A stretch of DNA of 64,000 bases. It comes from Cladorhizidae sp. MBARI D1340-BT2 (Eukaryota; Porifera; Demospongiae; Poecilosclerida; Cladorhizidae). The stretch covers positions 2,747,609 to 2,811,608 of the forward strand of contig JAQNBH010000003.1 of NCBI GenBank assembly GCA_028752905.1, given 5' to 3'. Both the position numbers and the translations under genes were made by a program. The notes beneath the pieces were generated by a model. It made no database searches and was not told where the DNA came from. It saw nothing but the letters and a program-made list of their open reading frames with translations. Positions 54,655 through 64,000 of the stretch are shown piece by piece. Position 1 is the stretch's first letter. Each line of letters opens with the position of its first letter.

Positions 54655-56780
54655 AGCTGTAGTATGGGCCAAAGCCTCTCTTTAGAACTGTAGGCAGTTA
54701 GTATGTAACTTCTAGCTGTAGTATGGCCCAAAGCCTCTCTTTAGAACTGTAGGCAGTTAGTATGTAACTTCTAGCTGTAGTATGGGCCAAAGCCTCTCTT
54801 TAGAACTGTAGGAAGTTAGTATGTAATGTCTAACTGTAGTATGAGCCAAAGCCTCTCTTTAGAACTGTAGGAAGTTAGTATGTAACTTCTAGCTGTAGTA
54901 TGGGCCAAAGCCTCTCTTTAGAACTGTAGGAAGTTAGTATGTAACTTCTAGCTGTAGTATGGGCCAAAGCCTCTCTTTAGAACTGTAGGAAGTTAGTATG
55001 TAATGTCTAACTGTAGTATGAGCCAAAGCCTCTCTTTAGAACTGTAGGCAGTTAGTATGTAACTTCTAGCTGTAGTATGGGCCAAAGCCTCTCTTTAGAA
55101 CTGTAGGAAGTTAGTATGTAATGTCTAACTGTAGTATGAGCCAAAGCCTCTCTTTAGAACTGTAGGAAGTTAGTATGTAACTTCTAGCTGTAGTATGGGC
55201 CAAAGCCTCTCTTTAGAACTGTAGGAAGTTAGTATGTAACTTCTAGCTGTAGTATGGGCCAAAGCCTCTCTTTAGAACTGTAGGAAGTTAGTATGTAATG
55301 TCTAACTGTAGTATGAGCCAAAGCCTCTCTTTAGAACTGTAGGAAGTTAGTATGTAACTTCTAGCTGTAGTATGGCCCAAAGCCTCTCTTTAGAACTGTA
55401 GGCAGTTAGTATGTAACTTCTAGCTGTAGTATGGGCCAAAGCCTCTCTTTAGAACTGTAGGAAGTTAGTATGTAATGTCTAACTGTAGTATGGGCCAAAG
55501 CCTCTCTTTAGAACTGTAGGAAGTTAGTATGTAATGTCTAACTGTAGTATGGGCCAAAGCCTCTCTTTAGAACTGTAGGCAGTTAGTATGTAACTTCTAG
55601 CTGTAGTATGGCCCAAAGCCTCTCTTTAGAACTGTAGGCAGTTAGTATGTAACTTCTAGCTGTAGTATGGGCCAAAGCCTCTCTTTAGAACTGTAGGCAG
55701 TTAGTATGTAACTTCTAGTTGTAGTATGGGCCAAAGCCTCTCTTTAGAAGAACTGTAGGCAGTTAGTATGTAACTTCTAGCTGTAGTATGGGCCAAAGCC
55801 TCTCTTTAGAACTGTAGGCAGTTAGTATGTAACTTGGGCCAAAGCCTCTCTTTAGAACTGTAGGCAGTTAGTATGTAATGTCTAACTGTAGTATGGGCCA
55901 AAGCCTCTCTTTAGAACTGTAGGAAGTTAGTATGTAACTTCTAGCTGTAGTATGAGCCAAAGCCTCTCTTTAGAACTGTAGGAAGTTAGTATGTAACTTC
56001 TAGCTGTAGTATGGGCCAAAGCCTCTCTTTAGAACTGTAGGCAGTTAGTATGTAATGTCTAACTGTAGTATGGGCCAAAGCCTCTCTTTAGAACTGTAGG
56101 CAGTTAGTATGTAATGTCTAACTGTAGTATGGGCCAAAGCCTCTCTTTAGAACTGTAGGCAGTTAGTATGTAACTTCTAGTTGTAGTATGGGCCAAAGCC
56201 TCTCTTTAGAAGAACTGTAGGCAGTTAGTATGTAACTTCTAGCTGTAGTATGGGCCAAAGCCTCTCTTTAGAACTGTAGGCAGTTAGTATGTAACTTGGG
56301 CCAAAGCCTCTCTTTAGAACTGTAGGCAGTTAGTATGTAATGTCTAACTGTAGTATGGGCCAAAGCCTCTCTTTAGAACTGTAGGAAGTTAGTATGTAAC
56401 TTCTAGCTGTAGTATGAGCCAAAGCCTCTCTTTAGAACTGTAGGAAGTTAGTATGTAACTTCTAGCTGTAGTATGGGCCAAAGCCTCTCTTTAGAACTGT
56501 AGGCAGTTAGTATGTAATGTCTAACTGTAGTATGGGCCAAAGCCTCTCTTTAGAACTGTAGGCAGTTAGTATGTAATGTCTAACTGTAGTATGGGCCAAA
56601 GCCTCTCTTTAGAACTGTAGGCAGTTAGTATGTAACTTGGGCCAAAGCCTCTCTTTAGAACTGTAGGCAGTTGGGCCAAAGTATCTCTTTAGAACTGTAG
56701 GCAGTTAGTATGTAACTGCAACTGTAACTTCTAGGCAGTTGTTATCTGTGGTTTAGAATTGTAGGCAGTTAGTATGCAAC
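54655..56780. repeat. 59-bp satellite array with higher-order structure
   Basis: About 35 units of agttagtatgtaacttctag, ctgtagtatgggccaaagcc, tctctttagaactgtaggc. Two subtypes (aacttctagctg and aatgtctaactg) are interspersed. A marker unit with a duplicated agaagaactg and a truncated unit (gtaacttgggcc) each recur 462 bases apart (55746/56208 and 55831/56293), showing a duplicated block. Related units lie at 9478-9690. Confidence 0.97.
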
Positions 56781-57180
56781 TGAGTATGGGCTCAAGCATC
56801 TACTAATAAATGTATTAGTGGCATTTAGAGCCAGATTCCAGATAGGTTGGAGCTAGTTCTAGCCTGTGTGAGAGTGTTTCAGGAGTACAGGGATATACGG
56901 TATAGAGACAACAAGGTGTAGCCGAGAATGCCTTGTAGCCTGGGAGACACACCCATATATTAATTATTATCTGACCATAAAAAGACCACACTATATACTA
57001 AGTTTTACAGCTGGACATTAAGCAGATGGCATTTCTACTCATGTGCTAATTGACCGCATGTGACAATTAGAGAATATCTAACACTCTTGCTTATTAAATG
57101 AATGATCCTTACCATGCACGTCAGTGATTTCGTCGAGAAAAATAGGGGCATCCCCTTATTCTCTATGACGTCGACTCGCT
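56781..57180. other. spacer upstream of the Gypsy relic; possible remnant of its 5' end
   Basis: Nothing recognised with confidence; no LTR pair can be matched within the window. Confidence 0.35.
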
Positions 57181-57189
57181 AAGGATTTG

Positions 57190-59600
57190 CTATCGGAAGA
57201 GAAGACAGAGAAGTCGGAGCAGTAAAGAAGCCAATCCAATTAAGGAGCACCACCGCATGGTTTGGAAATGCCCACCATTCAGTGCCCAGTTGAAGGTTGC
57301 GATAACCAGACATTGAGACATCGAATGTGGAACCAGTACTGGCTGCAGCCCTCATTACAGCCCATGCAGCAGTCCATGGTTCATCCCATGCCACCGCACC
57401 TGCGGCAAGAGCCAAGAAGGTGAAGCGCCCGAGCATATCATCTGCTGGAATGACGGAAGACTGGCAATACTTCAGATCTATGTGGAGCGATTATGTGGAG
57501 GCGACGAGACTGTCAGGTACTGACAAGATAATCCAGTTTCTTGATTGCTGAGATGACCAACTGCGAAAAGACTTGACTCGAAATGCAGGGGGAACTCCCA
57601 CAGGAAAAATGGAGGTTGAGGTGTTTGCAGCCATGAGAAGCTTGGCAGTCAGAGAGGAAAATACCATGGTGGCCAGAGTGACATTGCATAACATAAGCAG
57701 GACAGAGATGATCCAATCCGTGCCTATGGAGCCAGGCTTCGGAGATATGCAAGTGTGTAGTTTGCACAACAATGTGCTAACTATACAGCCAATGTAGACT
57801 ATATCGAAGCCATATTCATAATGCATACATATGTATTTGTATTCCTACACTAATAGTAGACACACATAATGCATACATAATTATGTATTTGTATTCCTAC
57901 ACTAATAGTGGACACACATACATATGTATTTGTATTATTACGAGATGTGCTATGTCAGGGACTGGAAGACTCAGAGATACAGCTTGATCTGCTGAACGAT
58001 GAAAATCAAAACATGACCATTGAACAGGTACTCAGATTTGTAAAGCTAAGGAAGCTGGGGAAAAATCAGCCACATGCTTGCTCCTACCACATGTGACTGA
58101 TGCTTTGACTGGCAGCACATACAAGCATCAGAGGAGAGATGCTGCGAAGGGGCCATGGACAAGGGATCAAGATTCCTGCTCATACTGCGGGAAGAGGGGC
58201 CATGGTAAAAATGCCCCACCCGGATAAGACACAAAGAGTGCCCAGCATATGGAATGGTTAGTAACCATTGTAATAGAGACGATCACTTCGAAAATGTTTG
58301 CAGAGACAAAGCCAAGACCAAATCAAGCAGGGCCAGTGGACAGGAGAGTGCCATATTTGACAATCGGTGTGAGTTGACTACACTGGGATGCGGCACACGT
58401 TACCCTTAGACCATCATATATATGATCGACCCTCAAACAAATGGTCCAAGTGCTATCCAAATCCCCAGCCATTTGTCAGATTATCCATGGGAATGCAGAG
58501 GGAAGACTATGAGCACTTTGAATACCACCTATCTAACCCTCCAAAAACTGCCTTTGTTAGTGCCATGGCAGAAACGGGATGTCAGAGCTGCCTAGCAGGA
58601 TTCAAGATCATCAAAAAGGTTAGGGCAATCTAGCAGAGATCTTATCCCAGTCAACATGAAGATGCACACAGCTGACAATAGAGATATTCTAATCCCAGGA
58701 GCCGAATCCTCAGATTATCTGGGAAGGACCAGTCTGTGAGAATGACTCGGCAGATCACCTACATCACCAACAGCATAGACAAGTCGTTCCTCAGTAGGGA
58801 AGCATGCATGGACTTAGGCATCATATCAGACAAATTCCCCATCATGGGTGAGGTGCCTGCTCAAGCAAACTATCCCATGTCACCAGACATCAACTATATC
58901 GATTCCTCCCAGGATACGACCACTCCAGACTGCGATTGCCCAAGACGAACCAAACTACCACCCCTTGCCTATAGGCCTCCCGTACCCACCACTGAAGGGA
59001 TTGTAACCAAGCTCAAGAAATATCTACTGGATTATTACGGCTCCAGTTCCTTCAACATCGACAACACCAACTGCCCACCACACACCAATACCAGTCCCCA
59101 TACATTGGCAAGATGATGTCAAAGAAAGATTGGACAGAGATGTCGGGCTGGGAGTCCTAGAACCCGTCTCTATAGGTGAACCTGTTACCTGGTGCCATAG
59201 AATGGTCATTTGCGCCAAGAAAAATCGGAAACCTAGAAGGACAATTGACTTCTCACTCAATAGTCATGCAACTACTACGGAAACCCACCACACTCAATCT
59301 CCCTTCCATCAAGCCAGATCGGTCCCTCACATGGAAAGAAGAAAACAGTATTTGATGCTTGGAATGGCTATCACAGTGTTCTACTGCACCCCGAATACCA
59401 CCATTGCACTACACCTTGGGGCAGATATCGATATTGCACTGCACCTCAGGGATACATTGCCTCAGGAGATGGTTACTGAAGGAGTTACGATGAAATAGTG
59501 TCATCACTTCCTCCACAGAAGACCAAGTGCATAGATGACCCGTCACCTGGTAGAACATTTGCAGAGTTTTGGAGCTGATGAATAGACCCAGTAGACAGCA
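57190..59600 (+). mobile_element. degraded Ty3/Gypsy retrotransposon, gag to RT
   Basis: The pieces appear in order on the plus strand: a gag-like frame (TEDWQYFRSMWSDYVEATRL at about 57450, IEQVLRFVKLRKLG at about 58020), then two zinc-knuckle-like patches (CSYCGKRGHG at about 58170; a second Cys/His cluster at about 58260). A protease-like SAMAETGCQSCLAGF follows at about 58560. RT follows, starting near PPVPTTEGIVTKLKKYLLDY (about 58980) and VLEPVSIGEPVTWCHRMVI (about 59150). The sequence fades after 59590 into a hAT piece. No integrase or RNase H is seen. Many stops and frameshifts are present. It is not a relative of the 12.9 kb element at the level I can read. Confidence 0.7.
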
Positions 59601-60800
59601 ACACCACATCCAGCTAAACACAGGGATTCGGTCTGATCTGATGTAGTGGCACACATTCCTAGCTAAGTGGAATGGAGTAGCAATAATGCCACCTGGAGCA
59701 GGACTAGAAACGCATGTATTCACAGATATGCAAGGGAGAAGAACAGGAGTGGCAGCAAGATTCCTTAATGAAAATAAAGCAGCCATTCCTGTACATTGCT
59801 TTGCTCACTCCCTCAATTTGTGTCTTCATGGAGCTAGTAAAATATTAGTGTCTGCGTGATGTCATAGAAACTGTAAGAGAAATCATCACTAAACTAATTT
59901 GTTTCTCTCCTAAAAGACTTTATTTGTTCTTACCAAAAGACCAGGACAAACGAGCTGTAAAAACCCTACGTCCCACAAGGTGGACAGCTCGAACTGGAGC
60001 TATTGAAGCTATACTTAAAGTCTTCTTCTAGAATCACTAGATGAAATCCCTGAAATGACTCTTGATGAATATGGAACGAAAGCTTATGGCCTGCTTAGCT
60101 CTCTAGAAAAGTTTAATACATTATTTAGACTCAGACTGGGCTATCATCACTATGGTGCAGCTGAAACTTTATCATTAACATTACAAAGTTAAAACATATC
60201 GATGCAAGATGCTTTATCTGCAGTTCACTCAGCAAAGAAGTACTTCAAACGGGTACGATCAGAAGAAGAATTAAACCGTTTATATGACAAAACTGTTACC
60301 ATTGCTGAGGAGCTTAACATTGGTGAGCCTGAGTTACCCAGACAAAGACGACCTGCAAGATATGAGAATGAAAGTTCAGCACACATGCATTCCACTGTAA
60401 AAGTGTATTATCATAGCCTTTACTATGAGGCATGTGAGCTCTCTCTGGTGAGTTAGAAAGATGGTTTGAGAAGCAACATATTCTGGAGGTACTCTCTATA
60501 GAGCACACGTTGATAAAAACAGCGACTTTCAGAGCAATTTGGAAATGTTTAAAGAGTGTTGTTTTGGGAAGGATGTAAATGTATCAGATTTAAGCAGACA
60601 ACTGCCTCTGCTTTACGTAATTTTTTTTTTTAAAGGAACAGCTTCTGTAAAGAATGTCACTTCAATCTGTGAAGTCATGAATAGCAATGAGATATTTAAA
60701 GGGATATTACCAGCAGACCAGTTAATTCGATTGTGCTTCATTCTGCCCATTACTTCTGAGAGATCATTTTCTGCTTTGAAACGGTTTTACACTTACCTAT
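59600..60800 (+). pseudogene. hAT transposase C-terminal half, ZMYM1/DUF4371-like (copy 5)
   Basis: The plus-strand pieces are NENKAAIPVHCFAHSLNLCL (about 59770; the HCxAHxLNL core), LDEIPEMTLDEYGTKAYGLL (about 60030), and MQDALSAVHSAKKYFKRVRS (about 60205). A C-terminal LPITSERSFSALKRFYTYL lies at about 60745-60800, the dimerisation signature (SERSFSALRR). It is joined directly to the Gypsy relic on its left and to the foldback element on its right. Stops and shifts are present. Confidence 0.75.
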
Positions 60801-60837
60801 GATCTTCAATGACTGAATGCCGCTTAAAAGGGTTGAC

Positions 60838-61447
60838 AGTTGCATTTTTTAATTTTTTTATTTTTACCTGTGGTTACAACTTTAGAGCTCAGTAGATTCT
60901 GCAAACTTCATGGTATGGACTTGATATATAGCTCAAAAGATAGGTCTCTCTGTGTGCTCTATTATGATACTAAAATATGTATCATAGGTATAACTATAGG
61001 CAAGTTACTAGACCCTAAAGCGGAGGGACCTCAAAAACCTGCACCCCCAAATCGCCGGCCAAAACCACTCAGAGTTGCGAAGTGCCAAAAAATTGAAAAT
61101 GGTACGAGTGGTTTGTCAGCGCCTTCAATTTTCCACCCGCGTGCTTGACCAGGTGATAAATTTTTAACGCCTATTCAAAACGCTCATTGTATGCGCTAGA
61201 GCTTCCTCTAGCCACTCGGTACAGGTTAAAAAAATTAAACAAATTGTGCCTCATGCCCCCCAAAAGTGTTGAGGTCCCTCCACTTTAGGTCTAGTAACTT
61301 GCCTATAGTTATACCTATGAAATATATTTTAGTATCAAAAGAGAGCACACAGAGAGACCTATCTTTTGAGCTATATATCAAGTCCATACCATGAAGTTTG
61401 CAGAATCTAAAGTTGTAACCACAAGAAAAAACACATTAAAAATGCAA
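60838..61447. mobile_element. foldback element, short complete copy
   Basis: The left end (cagttgcattttttaattt) and the right end (cattaaaaatgcaacag) are inverted copies, and the arms of about 230 bases match each other and the 1973-3311 copy (ctgtggttacaactttagag, ggtctctctgtgtgctc, ggcaagttactagaccctaa). The centre holds tttaacgcctattc and a CG-rich segment. Non-coding; the open frame through the left arm is fortuitous. Confidence 0.8.
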
Positions 61448-61974
61448 CAGTCACCCCACAATTGTTTATTACATGTATTACATATGCGCAGAGTATAGAG
61501 ATGACCTTAATTTAATATCAGTAGCAAATAAATTTGTACAGAGACACGATAGAACTAGGTATTTTGGAAACTATTAACTGGAATTTTGGTTGTGATACAT
61601 TGTTTTTTGTTGTGTGAATTGTTGTGATTCATTTTTTGGCAATAATAATAATGATTGAGCCCCCCCCCCCCATTTGGGGGGGGGGGAGGGGGGGGGGTGG
61701 TGTCTCAGCCACTGCGCTCCAAGTACATGTACATAGTATGAGACTTCAAGAAAAAAGCAGCCAGACGCAGGAGTTAGTCTTGGTGGCCCATCACCACTTG
61801 GTATTCTGCGACAACTGAAAGCAGCGTGGGAATATCTAGAGGATGCTTATAATGGGCACATTCTCTGAGCAGCCTTGTCTTCTCAGCACTACTCTCCAGG
61901 CTCTATCTTACAAGCTGTTCACCATTCCTCTTCTGACATGGATAGGATGATGTATATTATTATTATGATGATTT
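61448..61974. other. spacer with C/G-run hairpin
   Basis: 13 C (about 61657-61669), atttg spacing and then G-runs (61674-61699) can form a short hairpin. No gene is seen. Confidence 0.45.
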
Positions 61975-63480
61975 AATCTTGATATTGCTGAGCCTTAACA
62001 GGCCACCACATATATTACAGTGTGAGACTATGTAACAGTAACTAACACCACAATCTATTTTATCAACAGTACTTAATTAATATAATACTAATAGTTATAG
62101 TGTCCCGCTACTTCCCTATCCAATACATAATACACTCGCCCACCTCCTCCATTACTGCTCTCTCCACACTGTTCCAAAACAGCAATACTGCCTTTCCATC
62201 CTTAACCCCTCGATCTAGGTAATGTAGGTAAAATTGGTGGTGTTCTTTTGTTTAGAAAGAGCTGCAGAACCATAAGCTGATAGATCGATCACTTGCAAAT
62301 TCAATATAAAATAATATCAGAGATAATGTAATGGCAGATACAAGCCGTATATTCATCCAGCCACTGTCCAGCTCCTAGAATTCTTCGTACCTTATCCACC
62401 AGTACCAACCGACCCCTCTTGAATTCCTCACACAGTACCAAGAAATGTCCCACATCTTCCCCAGCTCCACTATCACACACAATACACTTCTCATCCCTAA
62501 CTATCCCACATCTCTTCTTATCCTCCAACTCAGCTGATGCAGTTCTCAGTCTAAATTGCAACTGCACACCTTTCTAACCATGCAGGGACCTCACATACCT
62601 CTCCAACCCCTGCACCATTCTTTGCCAATTTATAGAACTTCAGCATACTCTTGCCATTTACTCCAGTCCTTCACATTTCTCACTTTCATTTTCCCCTTCC
62701 ACTTATGTACTGACCCAACCTCGTTGTTTAGCTTGTATTTTCTCCTTAAGAGCTCATATTCTTCCCACCATCTGATTCCTCCACCCTCTCTTAGTTTATT
62801 TACAACTATTTTTACCAATCTGCTCTTGTTCAAACGTGTCTAATCTCTACCAAACAAAACATTCATCTTTTTCCTCCTCTTCTTTAGCTTCCTCCACCAC
62901 ATATCTCCCTGTATTGCCACTCCTGCTACTGATTACTTGCCCCCAACAATCTCCTACACATTCTCATCTGTGCTGACACCAACTTCTTGCAAGCACTATG
63001 TCCTCCTGACCACACTCGGCTGTATACTCCATACTAGGTCTCACTAGAAGCTCCAACACCATTCTCTCTGTCTACTTCCACCTGCCCATTCACTCTACTC
63101 ATCCATGTCACCTTCCCAACCCACTCTTCTGCCTTCTTTGTCATCTCCTCTAACTGAACGTTACCCATTAAGCTTCCTATCAAACCATACTTCCAAGTAC
63201 TTGAATTCTTTGACCTCTTCCAATATCTCCTCACCAATCCTCCAGCTTCCTTCTTCTCTACTACCATGACCTTACTCTTCTTTCTATTAAACTTCATCTT
63301 ACACCTCAACAAATAAGCCTGTACCACATCATAGCTTGCAGTTCCACCCCTGAGTCCGCCATAAGAACAACAGCATCTGCATACATGGAACAAAATAAGA
63401 GGTGCCTGGATATGGGTGAAGGGAGATGATATGTCTCCCAACAACCCGTGGGCCAGGTGGGATGGCTTACCTCAATAGAC
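61975..63480 (-). mobile_element. LINE copy B, 5'-truncated, minus strand
   Basis: The minus-strand RT pieces are KFNRKKSKVMVVEKKEAGGL (about 63290), YGLIGSLMGNVQLEEMTKKA (about 63165), then VGKVTWMSRVNGQVEVDRE. These are followed by the SRLVKIVVNKLREGGG block (about 62800) and the zinc-binding tail (CGIVRDEKCIVCDS then GAGEDVGHFLVLCEEFKRG, about 62400-62520). The 3' UTR near 61975-62060 matches copy A. At 62330-62370 the C-terminus diverges from the family sequence after GAGQWLDEY. The frame is broken. Confidence 0.75.
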
Positions 63481-63873
63481 ACCTCAAGCACTCATTAGAG
63501 GTAATTAAAAAAGGATGAGAGAGGAGCGTGCATCCCTGGATAGCAGGGGCCCAGGGCACCTGCATTAACTAGAGAATCAACCTGGTGGTCATCCTAGCGA
63601 AAACGAATCATTAATACATGGTTGGGCAGAATGCACTACCGAGGTTAATGAGAGGCAGAGCTTACAGTTATAGCCAGCAGGAGACATGTTGGCCAGATCA
63701 TATTCCACAAGTAGTCTGAGGTGCCCGAGTGGGAACTTTCCTCGAATCTAATCTGCAATGTCAGCAGGTCTTAGCAATCCCACCCACCCACCACTGACAA
63801 AGGAATAAGTAGTTCCAGAGGGCAGTTGGCCCTCTGTTGTTCTGGCCAGGTGGGCTGGCCTACCTCAATAGAC
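63451..63873. repeat. direct repeat pair, 30 bp, enclosing about 360 bp
   Basis: ggccaggtgggatggcttac plus ctcaatagac (63451-63480) recurs with two or so changes at 63844-63873. The enclosed 360 bases show no coding frame; they may be LINE 5' sequence or a short inserted element. Confidence 0.6.
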
Positions 63874-63877
63874 TAAT

Positions 63878-64000
63878 CTTTTGTGCGTACAACATCACAT
63901 GCAAACTCATTCTTCCCATCAGCAATTTATTTATGGAACTCACTTCCTTCAGACATTTCTTGAAAATCTTCTTTGCCCTCATTCAAAAGGTCATTAGTTA
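63878..64000 (+). mobile_element. CR1/L2-type LINE 3' ORF fragment, cut by the window end
   Basis: One plus-strand frame reads FFPSAIYLWNSLPSDIS, then a stop, then KSSLPSFKRSLV. This is the C-terminal signature of many CR1/L2/Jockey polymerases (WNSLP...FK). Confidence 0.6.

Noticed and set aside
57190..59600. The Gypsy relic as a second copy of the 12.9 kb element
   Set aside because: Its zinc-knuckle, protease and RT blocks differ clearly, and no integrase is seen between protease and RT.
60840..61148. A 102-residue plus-strand protein
   Set aside because: It lies entirely in the inverted arm of the foldback element, and the equivalent frame at 2004-2216 is not conserved as protein.

Overview
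This window is repeat-dominated animal nuclear DNA. It holds one intact, intronless Golgi-type glycosyltransferase gene, one tRNA gene with a Pol III T-stretch, long simple satellites, non-LTR retrotransposons, several hAT transposon relics and a nearly intact LTR retrotransposon. There are no operons or bacterial-style gene packing. The transposon mix (CR1-like LINE with a PHD-finger ORF1, DUF4371/ZMYM1-like and Buster/Charlie-like hATs, Ty3/Gypsy) fits a non-vertebrate metazoan. A sponge or other marine invertebrate is plausible, but nothing here proves it.

Layout. 1-6.7 kb: LINE fragments, one split by a foldback element. 6.88-8.42 kb: the intact GT14 glycosyltransferase gene, with a ~2.6 kb duplicated context that recurs at 47.3-50.1 kb around a broken copy; a third, more decayed copy lies on the minus strand at 20.8-22.4 kb. 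12.9-18.2 kb: a complete young Ty3/Gypsy-type element whose integrase lies upstream of reverse transcriptase, the reverse of the usual Gypsy order and as in the Gmr1-like group. 23.7-30.5 kb: a run of tandem arrays (19, 24, 27, 37 and 26 bp units), some grown inside a LINE reading frame. 31.5 kb: tRNA-Val(CAC). 32-40.3 kb: three hAT relics, a MITE and a 387-bp near-palindrome. 40.5-46.7 kb: a CR1-like LINE interrupted by 2.7 kb of repeats and exon-like sequence. 50.35-51.8 kb and 54.65-56.8 kb: 32-bp and 59-bp satellites. 51.8-54.6 kb: two more hAT relics. 57.2-59.6 kb: a decayed Gypsy element. 59.6-60.8 kb: a hAT remnant. 60.8-61.45 kb: a second foldback copy. 62-63.5 kb: another LINE copy. 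63.88 kb to the end: a LINE 3' fragment.

The strongest unusual signal is the 12.9-18.2 kb element. It has matching 339-bp LTRs that differ at one base by my reading, a 5-bp target duplication, and one long frame ordered gag, protease, integrase, RT, RNase H, broken by one stop codon inside integrase. A second theme is that several minisatellites sit inside former coding sequence: the Ser-Gly tract of the glycosyltransferase, a LINE ORF, and the PHD finger of a CR1-like ORF1. All homology calls come from reading motifs by eye; no database search was possible.
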